Source: Candidatus Eiseniibacteriota bacterium
GTDB taxonomy: Bacteria; Eisenbacteria; RBG-16-71-46; JAGVPR01
Assembly (NCBI GenBank): GCA_020052115.1
Contig: JAGVPR010000318.1
Coordinates: forward strand, 1 to 5,660
Direction of reading: 5' to 3'
Length of the DNA stretch: 5,660 nt
Below are positions 1-5,317 of the stretch, in pieces (the first letter of the stretch is position 1; each line of letters begins with the position of its first letter). The translations under genes were made by a program, and so were the position numbers. The notes under the pieces were generated by a model. The model was not told the DNA's origin. It ran no database searches and saw nothing but the letters and a program-made list of their open reading frames with translations.

Positions 1-2
1 GC

Positions 3-188
3 GGCGGAGGGACCCTCACGGTCCCGCGCGGCGGCGCCGTCATCGGCGCTCGGGTCGGATGGGAGCGGGGTCCGCTGAGGCTCCTCGCTTCCGGGGCCTG
101 GCGATCGAGGAAGGACAGGACAAGCGGCTCGGCCCTGTCGTTGGCAATCGAGCGGCGATGGGGATCCGGCATACACGTCGCGTTCTGA
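3..188 (+). CDS. C-terminal tail of an upstream protein, possibly an outer-membrane beta-barrel (partial)
   Basis: The frame beginning at base 3 is open from the window edge to a TGA at 186-188 and gives 61 residues. It has no start inside the window, so it would be the end of a gene lying mostly to the left. Its composition is protein-like: G/C at most third positions, and alternating polar and hydrophobic stretches separated by Gly/Arg/Ser turns (for example AVIGARVGWE, LRLLASGAW, ALSLAIERRW). It ends GSGIHVAF. A final Phe with alternating hydrophobics before it is the usual C-terminal signal of outer-membrane beta-barrel proteins recognised by the Bam complex. The competing open frame at base 2 is a low-complexity Arg-rich product and looks like a shadow. 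The stop lies 42 nt before the next gene, so co-transcription is possible. The family cannot be named from 61 residues, and the barrel idea is an inference. Confidence 0.45.
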   Translation, partial: GGGTLTVPRGGAVIGARVGWERGPLRLLASGAWRSRKDRTSGSALSLAIERRWGSGIHVAF

Positions 189-230
189 GCGGCGGACGGA
201 ACCATCGCTCGAACGTACGGAGGCACACCG

Positions 231-656
231 ATGCAGTCGAACGAGAAGGACGGAGTCCTCTTCGTGCGTCTCTTTCCGGGAGAGGATGTGCCGGCGTCTC
301 TCATGAACGTCTGCCGCGAGCGCGGCATCACGAGCGGCGCGCTCCTCTGCGGCATCGGGATGCTCCGAGACGTCGAGCTGAGCTACTACAGCGGCGGGGG
401 CGGCTACGACAGCCACGCCTTCCCGGATCCGATGGAACTCGTCTCGCTGAGCGGCAACATCGCCCGCGACGGCGAGGGCATCCTGATCCACGCGCACGCT
501 GCGCTCGCCGCGCGCGACGGGCGGATGGTGGGAGGCCACTTGTCGAAGGGGACGGTGGCCGTCACGGCCGAGGTGGTCATCCTGCGTACGAGCGTCGGCG
601 CCGAGCGACGCATCGAGCCGGAGACCGGCCTCAAGGGGCTCTTCCTCGATGAGTGA
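231..656 (+). CDS. Stand-alone PPC/DUF296-domain protein
   Basis: This 141-residue protein is essentially one PPC (plant and prokaryote conserved, DUF296) domain. In plants this domain is found in AT-hook proteins; in bacteria and archaea it occurs alone, is usually annotated as a putative DNA-binding protein, and characterised structures are trimeric. Family landmarks visible here are GIGMLRDVELSYY (residues 41-53), the strand GNIARDGEGILIHAHAAL (75-92) and GGHLSKGTVAVTAEVVI (101-117). His87, His89 and His103 form the conserved His cluster, which could bind a metal or a small ligand. There is no AT-hook, signal peptide or membrane segment, so it should be cytoplasmic. The ATG is supported by GGAGG at 219-223, seven bases upstream. 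The stop overlaps the start of the carbamate kinase gene by 8 nt, which suggests translational coupling and a linked role. The fold assignment is firm; the molecular function is unknown, and DNA binding should not be assumed. Confidence 0.88.
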   Translation: MQSNEKDGVLFVRLFPGEDVPASLMNVCRERGITSGALLCGIGMLRDVELSYYSGGGGYDSHAFPDPMELVSLSGNIARDGEGILIHAHAALAARDGRMVGGHLSKGTVAVTAEVVILRTSVGAERRIEPETGLKGLFLDE

Positions 657-1605
657 TCACAAGTTCGGCTCTCTGCTGGTTTCACTCGGCGGCAACGCCA
701 TCATCCCCGCCAGGGGAGCGGGCACCTACGAGGAACAGCGCGCGATCACGGCGCGCACCATGCACCAGGTCGCGGTCCTCTACGAGGCGGGCACGAAGCT
801 CCTCTTGACTCACGGGAACGGCCCCATCGTCGGCAATATCCTGATCCGCAACGAAGCCGTGCGCGACCGGATCCCGCCGATGCCCCTCGACGTCTGCGGG
901 GCCGATTCGCAGGGCGGCATCGGCTACATGATGCAGCAGGCCCTGGGAAACGAGTTCGCCTCCCGCGAGCGCGCACCGGGTGTTGTGACGCTCGTCACTC
1001 AGGTCGTCGTCTCTCGTGACGATCCCGCTTTCCGCAACCCGACGAAGCCGATCGGCCCCTTCTACGCGGAGCCGGAAGCGCGTCTCCTCTCGGTCGAGAA
1101 GGGTTGGGCGGTCTGCTCCGACGCGGGGCGCGGCTTCCGCCGCGTCGTCGCCTCGCCGCGGCCCGTGGAAATCGTCGAGATCGAGCTGATCCGCGGGCTC
1201 ATCGAGCGCGGTCACATCGTGATCGCCGTCGGCGGAGGCGGCATTCCCGTGGTCCGCGAACCCGACGGCCGCCTCCGCGGCATCGAGGCGGTGATTGACA
1301 AGGATCTCGCCTCGGTGGTCGCCGCCACCGCGCTCGGTTTCGAAGGCCTCCTTTTCGTCACCGGCGTCGAAAAGGTCGCGCTCGATTTCGGCAAGCCGAC
1401 CCAGCGCCTCCTCGACCGCGTCGCCGTGAGCGAGATCCGCCGTCATATGGCCGACGGCCAGTTCCCCCCGGGCAGCATGGGCCCGAAGATCGAAGCCGCC
1501 ATCGAATTCGTCGAAGGCGGCGGGCGCGCCGCCATCATCGCCTCTTGCCAGTCCATCGCCGACGCCGTCGCCGGAAGCGCCGGCACCTGGATCGTCCCCG
1601 GCTGA
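649..1605 (+). CDS. arcC: Carbamate kinase
   Basis: The 318-residue product is a full-length carbamate kinase of the amino-acid kinase fold. It catalyses reversible phosphotransfer between carbamoyl phosphate/ADP and ATP/carbamate (in equilibrium with ammonia and CO2) in the cytoplasm. Motifs in order: SLGGNAI (12-18), THGNGPIVGN (54-63), DVCGADSQGGIGY (81-93), NPTKPIGPFY (130-139), AVGGGGIPV (193-201), VIDKDLAS (215-222) and GSMGPKIEAA (275-284). The lysines at 218 and 280 sit in the conserved nucleotide and phosphate-binding motifs. Length and motif spacing are normal and no lesion is seen. Start: ATG at 649 inside the end of the PPC gene, so translation is probably coupled to it. No arginine deiminase or ornithine carbamoyltransferase gene is present in the window, so the source of carbamoyl phosphate (arginine, purine/allantoin or other catabolism) cannot be told. 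The symbol arcC follows common usage and does not imply an arginine deiminase operon here. Confidence 0.95.
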   Translation: MSDHKFGSLLVSLGGNAIIPARGAGTYEEQRAITARTMHQVAVLYEAGTKLLLTHGNGPIVGNILIRNEAVRDRIPPMPLDVCGADSQGGIGYMMQQALGNEFASRERAPGVVTLVTQVVVSRDDPAFRNPTKPIGPFYAEPEARLLSVEKGWAVCSDAGRGFRRVVASPRPVEIVEIELIRGLIERGHIVIAVGGGGIPVVREPDGRLRGIEAVIDKDLASVVAATALGFEGLLFVTGVEKVALDFGKPTQRLLDRVAVSEIRRHMADGQFPPGSMGPKIEAAIEFVEGGGRAAIIASCQSIADAVAGSAGTWIVPG

Positions 1606-1612
1606 GCCTTCG

Positions 1613-1650
1613 TCCCGGGTCCGCAGCCTGCTGCGCCGCGGGCCCCGGGA
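1613..1650 (+). terminator. GC-rich hairpin after carbamate kinase, possible terminator
   Basis: Seven bases after the carbamate kinase stop, TCCCGGG (1613-1619) can pair with CCCGGGA (1644-1650), and an inner CGCAG (1622-1626) can pair with CTGCG (1631-1635) around a four-base loop. This gives a two-part stem. No T-run follows, so it is not a classic intrinsic terminator. It may act as a U-less hairpin terminator or an mRNA 3'-end stabiliser, or be a chance structure in GC-rich DNA. The remaining gap to 1815 shows no convincing gene, promoter or repeat. Confidence 0.3.
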
Positions 1651-1803
1651 TGCTCCTCGCGACACCTCGGGCCTTCGTCGCCTCGACACGCCGTCCCCCC
1701 GGATCCCTCCCGGAGATCGAGACAGGGCGCGCCGCGCGGGCTTTCGCCGCGTGCGGCACGCCGTCCTTCGCGCGGATTGCGCCGTGCGGTGGAATGGGAG
1801 GAA

Positions 1804-1810
1804 GGGAGGA
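1804..1810 (+). promoter_or_regulatory. Shine-Dalgarno that fixes the start of the lamin-tail protein
   Basis: GGGAGGA lies five bases before the ATG at 1816. An in-frame TTG at 1777 would add 13 charged residues in front of the signal peptide and lacks comparable spacing to a ribosome site. The signal peptide begins correctly (Met-Lys, then a hydrophobic core) only from 1816. Start 1816 is therefore preferred. Confidence 0.75.
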
Positions 1811-1815
1811 ATCCG

Positions 1816-2433
1816 ATGAAGGGAATCACCTGGATGCTGTGTGCGTGTCTGGCGGTCTCGGCCGTGCCTGCGGGCGCCGCGGTCGTGCTCAACGAGGTGC
1901 TCGCCGACCCGGCCAGAGACTGGAACAACGACGGCACGGTGAGCTATCGCGACGACGAGTGGGTCGAGGTCCTGAACACCGGCACAGAAGCGGTGGATCT
2001 CACCGGGTGGCGGATCGCCACCGCCGACACCTCGTGGCGCTACGAGTTCACCGGCACGCTCGCTGCGGGCGGCCGCCTGCTCATCACGGGCAAGATGTCG
2101 TACGACTGGGAGCGCACCTTCGGCTGCCCGGCGTACGGCTTGCGCCTCGGGAACGAAGGGGACACCGTGATGCTCTGGCGGCTCGCTCCCGCCGACACGA
2201 CTCTGATGGACAGCGTCACCTTCGGCGACGAGGACGCCGAGGACGACCGCTCGACCGGCCGGCTGCCCGATGGAGCGGGTGAATGGTCGCTCTTCGACGC
2301 CCTGAATCACGTCGCCCCGGGCGGCGTCCCCGGCAACGGCTGTACGCCGACGCCGGAGGAGGTCAACTTCTGCGAGACGCCCGTCGAGGCGGTAACCTGG
2401 GGCCGGGTGAAGGAGCGCTTCACGAACGAGTGA
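1816..2433 (+). CDS. Secreted lamin-tail-domain protein with an EF-hand-like calcium loop
   Basis: The 205-residue product begins with a signal peptide (MKG, hydrophobic core to about residue 17, then PAGAA) with likely signal peptidase I cleavage near residues 21-22. The mature part opens with VLNEVLADP and continues DDEWVEVLNTGTEAVDLTGW (46-65) and LAAGGRLLITG (82-92). This is the pattern of a bacterial lamin-tail domain (LTD), an Ig-like beta-sandwich found in many exported proteins, covering roughly residues 23-137. Residues 35-46 (DWNNDGTVSYRD) match the 12-residue EF-hand/dockerin loop, with D, N and D at loop positions 1, 3 and 5, G at 6 and D at 12, so calcium binding is likely. Cys104, Cys176 and Cys186 could form a disulfide after export. 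The protein ends TWGRVKERFTNE, with no barrel or sortase signal. The domain is accompanied only by a short tail, so this is a minimal LTD protein. LTDs often accompany exported nucleases or adhesins, but no catalytic domain is present here and the function is unknown. Confidence 0.82.
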   Translation: MKGITWMLCACLAVSAVPAGAAVVLNEVLADPARDWNNDGTVSYRDDEWVEVLNTGTEAVDLTGWRIATADTSWRYEFTGTLAAGGRLLITGKMSYDWERTFGCPAYGLRLGNEGDTVMLWRLAPADTTLMDSVTFGDEDAEDDRSTGRLPDGAGEWSLFDALNHVAPGGVPGNGCTPTPEEVNFCETPVEAVTWGRVKERFTNE

Positions 2434-2435
2434 GA

Positions 2436-2451
2436 CGGATCGGGGGATCCG
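2436..2451 (+). terminator. Small hairpin just after the lamin-tail gene
   Basis: CGGATC (2436-2441) and GATCCG (2446-2451) form a perfect 6-bp stem with a GGGG loop, beginning two bases after the stop codon. It is followed by purine-rich GGAGGAAGG and not by T residues, so it lacks the U-tract of an intrinsic terminator. It may still mark the mRNA end, which would suit the gene being monocistronic before an opposing tRNA gene. Confidence 0.25.
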
Positions 2452-2528
2452 GGAGGAAGGCGTGGATGAAGTCACGCCGCCGGGCGCGGGGCTCGGCGGC
2501 GAACGCTTTTGCCGGGAGAGAGATGCCG

Positions 2529-2615
2529 TGGTGCGGAAGGGGGGACTTGAACCCCCATGAGGTAACCCTCACTGGACCCTGAACCCAGCGCGTCTACCAG
2601 TTCCGCCACTTCCGC
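2529..2615 (-). tRNA. tRNA-Leu, anticodon CAG, 3' CCA encoded
   Basis: Read on the - strand this is a complete class II tRNA. The acceptor arm GCGGAAG (2615-2609) pairs perfectly with CTTCCGC (2539-2533), followed by discriminator A (2532) and a genomically encoded CCA (2531-2529). The D region reads GGCGGAACTGGTAGACGC, as in other bacterial leucine tRNAs. The anticodon stem CTGGG/TCCAG (one G-U pair) encloses the seven-base loop TTCAGGG, giving anticodon CAG at 2581-2579, which reads CUG. The long variable arm with a TGAGG/CCTCA stem (2571-2558) is the leucine hallmark that excludes most other identities. The T arm is GGGGG-TTCAAGT-CCCCC. CUG is likely a major leucine codon in GC-rich genomes. 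It is the only gene on this strand in the window and has its own promoter and a leader hairpin (separate entries). No clear terminator is visible downstream of it (below 2529). Confidence 0.97.
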
Positions 2616-2620
2616 ACCGG

Positions 2621-2643
2621 TCTCGGAGGCTGCCCCTCCGAGA
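2621..2643 (-). other. Strong hairpin in the 5' leader of tRNA-Leu
   Basis: TCTCGGAGG (2621-2629) and CCTCCGAGA (2635-2643) form a perfect 9-bp stem with a 5-base loop. On the - strand it would occupy nearly the whole predicted primary leader, between the likely transcription start (about 2645-2648) and five unpaired bases before the mature tRNA 5' end at 2615. On the + strand it has no T-run after it, so a terminator for rightward transcription is not well supported. Possible roles are guiding RNase P leader processing, blocking mispairing of the tRNA, or stopping read-through from the left. Confidence 0.6.
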
Positions 2644-2653
2644 ACAGAGTAGG

Positions 2654-2682
2654 ATTCTAGGTGCGCTCGGAGCGGGTGTCAA
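2654..2682 (-). promoter_or_regulatory. Near-consensus sigma70-type promoter for tRNA-Leu
   Basis: On the - strand the -35 box is TTGACA (2682-2677, a perfect match), the spacer is exactly 17 bases (2676-2660), and the -10 box is TAGAAT (2659-2654, five of six). It points at the tRNA, whose mature 5' end lies 38 bases downstream of the -10. A promoter this close to consensus is typical of stable RNA genes, and is striking in such GC-rich DNA. Confidence 0.85.
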
Positions 2683-2693
2683 GAGAAGCGGCC

Positions 2694-2722
2694 TTGCCCG
2701 CGGTCGGCGCGTCCGATAGATT
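2694..2722 (+). promoter_or_regulatory. Candidate sigma70-type promoter for the smpB operon
   Basis: TTGCCC (2694-2699, four of six to consensus) and TAGATT (2717-2722, four of six) are separated by 17 bases. Transcription would start near 2729, giving an untranslated leader of about 60 nt before smpB at 2792. It lies back-to-back with the tRNA-Leu promoter, with 11 bases between the two -35 boxes. It is weaker than the tRNA promoter, and no better candidate was noticed upstream of smpB. Confidence 0.45.
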
Positions 2723-2791
2723 CGAAGTTTCGCGTGCGGCCCCGCGTGCCGCGAACGGCCGCCGCGGCGCGGCATTCCCGGGAGCGCGAAC

Positions 2792-3271
2792 GTGAAGGAC
2801 ACGAGTGCCGACGATGTAAAGGTGGTCGCCACGAACCGCAAGGCGCGCCACCTCTACACCATCGTCGAATCCATCGAGGCCGGGATCGAACTCAAGGGCA
2901 CGGAGGTGAAGTCGCTGCGGGCCTCGCAGGTGAACTTCCTCGACAGCTACGCCGTCATCGAGAGCGGCCAGGCGTACGTCGTCAACCTTCACATCGCTCC
3001 CTACGAGAAGGCCGCGCGCGACAACCACGATCCGATGCGCCGCCGGCGCCTTCTGCTGCACCGCGCCGAGATCCGGCGTCTCTTCGTGAAGATCGAGCAA
3101 CGAGGGCTCACGCTGATCCCGCTCGCGATCTACTTCGACCGCGGCCATGCGAAGCTCGAGCTGGGCCTGGGGCGCGGGCGAAAGACGCACGACCGGCGCG
3201 AGGCGATTCGTGAAAGGGAAGAGAAGCGCGATATGGAACGGCAGCAGCGGCGCCACGGAGGCGACAGATGA
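2792..3271 (+). CDS. smpB: SsrA-binding protein SmpB
   Basis: The 159-residue product is SmpB, the cytoplasmic partner of tmRNA (SsrA) in trans-translation. It binds the tRNA-like part of tmRNA, delivers it with EF-Tu to stalled ribosomes, and its C-terminal tail probes the empty mRNA channel. Recognisable family stretches are NRKARHLY (15-22), GIELKGTEVKSLR (31-43), DSYAVIESGQAYVVNLHI (51-68), PYEKAARDNHDPMRRRRLLLH (70-90), GLTLIPLAIYF (105-115) and KLELGLGRGRKTHDRR (121-136). The rest is a basic, charged tail expected to fold as a helix in the ribosome. Length is typical. The start is GTG at 2792, supported by GGGAG (2780-2784) seven bases before it; the encoded N-terminus length suits the family. 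It heads the operon, and its TGA overlaps the amidase ATG (ATGA, 4 nt). The tmRNA gene ssrA itself is not in the window. Confidence 0.97.
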   Translation: MKDTSADDVKVVATNRKARHLYTIVESIEAGIELKGTEVKSLRASQVNFLDSYAVIESGQAYVVNLHIAPYEKAARDNHDPMRRRRLLLHRAEIRRLFVKIEQRGLTLIPLAIYFDRGHAKLELGLGRGRKTHDRREAIREREEKRDMERQQRRHGGDR

Positions 3272-4743
3272 CGCGGCCCCATTGGATCGTCGCGTTTCTC
3301 ATCGCCCTGATCGCGTGCGGCATCGCAGGCCGGTCCTTCGGCGCCGAGGAGTCCGGCCCGAAGCGCGCGATCCTCGACGGCCCCGGCGGACGGATCGCGG
3401 CGCGGCTTCTGACCATGGACGGGATCCCGTACGTTTCGACGACCGATCTCGCGGCCGCGCTCGGGGCGACGAAGCGGTGGAGCCCGCAGAGCCGGCGCCT
3501 CGAACTTCGCTTCACGGCCGGCGGAAACGAGCACCATTTCGATCTCTTCGTGGACACCCCGACGGCGATCCTCGATCAGAACCCGCGAAACCTGCCCGGT
3601 CCCTCGCGCCTCGACGGCGGCGTCGTCTTCGTGTCGCTCTCCGGTCTTTCCGAGGCGCTCGCCGGCGCTCTCCCGGGGGGGACGCGCTGGAATCCGGAGC
3701 GGATGACGCTGCACCTCGGGGAATCGAGCGACTCCTCGGCGGAGATTGATCTGACCGAGTCGGGCGCGCGCACGGTGCTCCGGGCGACTGCGGCCGAGGC
3801 GCCGCGCCTCGAGTCCTCGCAAGCTGGGTTCATCGTCCTGTTCCCCGGCGTCTCCGCAGAGGCTGAACTCCGCGTGCCGGCGCCCGTCGGACTCATCTCC
3901 GGCCTCCGCGTCGAGAACGCGCCGGAGGGCGCGCGGCTCCATCTGCAGGCCGCGCCGGCGGCGCTCGGCTTCCGTGTGGATCCCGGGCCGGAGTCGTGGA
4001 GCCTGACGTTCTCGGCCGACTCGGTGGATGTCGCCTCGGGGAGCTTCGCGCCGCTCGCCGAAGCCGCTTTCGCGGCCGGCGAGGCGGTCTCGGAGGCTGA
4101 TCGGGCCCGGGAGTTTCGCCGCATCGTCATTGACGCGGGCCACGGCGGATGGGAGCGCGGGGCGGTGGGCGAGCTGATCGAAAAGAGCATCTCGCTGGAG
4201 GTTGCCGAAGAACTGCGCCGCGTCCTCGAAGAGGACCATGGCTTCGAGGTGATCCTCACGCGCGACGGCGACGAGGAGATCCCCTTCGATCGCCGGGCCG
4301 AGATCGTGAACGCTTCGGGCGCCGATCTTTGCGTCACGATCCACGCGAACGGCTCGTTCTCGAGCGGCGTCGAAGGGCCGCGCGTGCTCATCTTCCGGGG
4401 CGGATCGGTGTCGCCGGTCGCATCGAAGACGATTGCGGGCCGGCGCCTCGAGATCCTGCCTTGGTCCGGCGTGCAGGCCCGCCACGGCGGCGCGAGCGAG
4501 AGGCTCGCGGAGAGCATCGCAGCCGAGATCGGCGCCGGCCGCGGGATCCCGGTTCTCAAGAGGCCTCTGCGCGCGCTCTCCTCGGTGGACATGCCGGCCG
4601 TCGCCGTCGAGTGCGGATTCGTGACCAACACCGGCGACGCGGCGGATCTCGCCTCGGCCGAGAAGCGTTCGGATCTCGCGCGGGCGATCGCGCGCGGCAT
4701 CGAGTCCTTCGTGCACCGTCTTCGCGGGGAGAAGGAGCTGTGA
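3268..4743 (+). CDS. N-acetylmuramoyl-L-alanine amidase (Amidase_3 family) with two N-terminal accessory domains
   Basis: This 491-residue exported enzyme should cleave the amide bond between MurNAc and the stem peptide of peptidoglycan, as in AmiA/B/C and CwlM-type zinc amidases. The C-terminal catalytic domain (about 285-485) shows IVIDAGHGG with zinc ligand His292, IEKSISL with Glu305, CVTIHANGS with His359, and AVECGFVTN with catalytic Glu448, so the active site looks complete. Residues about 33-150 (RAILDGPGG to MTLHLGE) resemble a copper-amine-oxidase N-terminal-like domain. About 158-250 is beta-rich and AMIN-like, the type that binds peptidoglycan or localises amidases; both accessory calls are less certain. 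The N-terminus (MTRPHWIVAFLIALIAC) is a signal sequence: either signal peptidase I cuts after FGA (26), or Cys17 in LIAC is a lipobox. ATG 3268 has GGAGG at 3257-3261 and overlaps the smpB stop by 4 nt. A 13-nt gap leads to the GerMN gene. Confidence 0.93.
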   Translation: MTRPHWIVAFLIALIACGIAGRSFGAEESGPKRAILDGPGGRIAARLLTMDGIPYVSTTDLAAALGATKRWSPQSRRLELRFTAGGNEHHFDLFVDTPTAILDQNPRNLPGPSRLDGGVVFVSLSGLSEALAGALPGGTRWNPERMTLHLGESSDSSAEIDLTESGARTVLRATAAEAPRLESSQAGFIVLFPGVSAEAELRVPAPVGLISGLRVENAPEGARLHLQAAPAALGFRVDPGPESWSLTFSADSVDVASGSFAPLAEAAFAAGEAVSEADRAREFRRIVIDAGHGGWERGAVGELIEKSISLEVAEELRRVLEEDHGFEVILTRDGDEEIPFDRRAEIVNASGADLCVTIHANGSFSSGVEGPRVLIFRGGSVSPVASKTIAGRRLEILPWSGVQARHGGASERLAESIAAEIGAGRGIPVLKRPLRALSSVDMPAVAVECGFVTNTGDAADLASAEKRSDLARAIARGIESFVHRLRGEKEL

Positions 4744-4756
4744 GGGGGAGGCGCGG

Positions 4757-5317
4757 ATGAGCCTGCGGATTCGTCGCCCGGCGGTGCCTCTCATCGCCGC
4801 GGCCCTCTTGCTCGCGGCGGGCGCCATCATCTTCCGCGGCGTTCTCGCGCGCCGGGTCTTGTGGGAACGCGGCTTGGAGACGCCGCAGGAGCAGCCCGTG
4901 GAGACCCGTCCCGTCACGCTCTACTTCGGATCGCCGGATGGCAATGGTGTGGCGGCCGAGCGGCGCGAGGCGCCGATGAGCGGCGATCTGACGGAGACGG
5001 TGCGCACGGTAATCCTGCAGCTCATCGCGGGCCCGTCCGGGCCGCTCGTGCCGGTCTTCCCGGACGAGACCGAGGTGCGAGACGTGTTCGCGGGCGCGGA
5101 CGGCGTGCTCTATCTCAACTTCGGCCCCGGCTTGATCGAGCGCCATCCCGGGGGCTCGTGCGCCGAGTACGCCACGCTCGCCTCGCTCGTGCGCACGATG
5201 ACGGAGAACTTCAGCGACGTGAAAGCCGTGCAGATCCTCGTTGACGGCCGGCCGCGGGAGACGCTGGCCGGCCACTACGGCATGCGAGACCCGCTGCGGC
5301 CGGAGGACTTCGAGTAA
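4757..5317 (+). CDS. Membrane-anchored GerMN-domain protein
   Basis: The 186-residue product has a short basic N-terminus (RIRR), one transmembrane segment at about residues 9-28, a linker, and a GerMN domain at about 52-174. The pattern is typical: VTLYFGSPDG (53-62), LTETVRTVILQLIAGP (78-93), VPVFPDETEVRDVF (98-111), GVLYLNFG (116-123), SCAEYATLASLVRTMTENF (134-152) and VKAVQILVDGR (155-165). GerMN is named for the Bacillus germination/sporulation protein GerM and also occurs in many non-sporulating bacteria near cell-wall genes. The domain should lie outside the inner membrane, and its biochemical role is not established. Start ATG 4757 has GGGGGAGG (4744-4751) five bases upstream. Flanking by an amidase (13-nt gap) and murI (1-nt overlap) points to a cell-wall job, perhaps assisting the amidase; this is inference. 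No spore genes are seen. Confidence 0.88.
   Translation: MSLRIRRPAVPLIAAALLLAAGAIIFRGVLARRVLWERGLETPQEQPVETRPVTLYFGSPDGNGVAAERREAPMSGDLTETVRTVILQLIAGPSGPLVPVFPDETEVRDVFAGADGVLYLNFGPGLIERHPGGSCAEYATLASLVRTMTENFSDVKAVQILVDGRPRETLAGHYGMRDPLRPEDFE

Noticed and set aside
141..175. Promoter-like TTGGCA and CATACA upstream of the PPC gene.
   Set aside because: The spacing is 23 bases, too long for a sigma70-type promoter, and the elements lie inside the probable upstream reading frame.
59..652. A + strand frame of 197 codons across the PPC gene.
   Set aside because: The translation is Arg/His-rich low complexity and overlaps the PPC gene, whose motifs are in another frame.
1767..1795. Promoter-like TTCGCG and TGGAAT before the lamin-tail gene.
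   Set aside because: The -35 match is poor and transcription would start within the ribosome-binding site.
1777..1815. Longer start for the lamin-tail protein at TTG 1777.
   Set aside because: It would bury the signal peptide behind 13 charged residues; the ATG at 1816 has a better ribosome site.
682..2475. A long open frame on the - strand (597 codons) opposite the carbamate kinase and lamin-tail genes.
   Set aside because: Its product is rich in Arg, Asp, Gly and Ala with no recognisable domain, and it covers two well-supported + strand genes. Long antisense frames are expected in GC-rich coding DNA.
2497..2514. Hairpin CGGCGAA/TTTGCCG as a terminator for tRNA-Leu or the lamin-tail gene.
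   Set aside because: It needs a G-T pair on the + strand that becomes an A-C mismatch on the - strand, and there is no T-run after it on either strand.
2466..2582. A small + strand open frame with a good GGAGGA site in front (2452-2457), ending inside the tRNA.
   Set aside because: Its end reads GRGDLNPH, the well-known false peptide produced by translating the antisense of a tRNA gene. The GTG-started frame at 2462-2560 also runs into the tRNA antisense.
3130..4917. A second long - strand open frame (595 codons) opposite smpB and the amidase.
   Set aside because: Low-complexity Arg/Ala/Glu-rich translation and complete overlap with genes having clear motifs; an antisense shadow.
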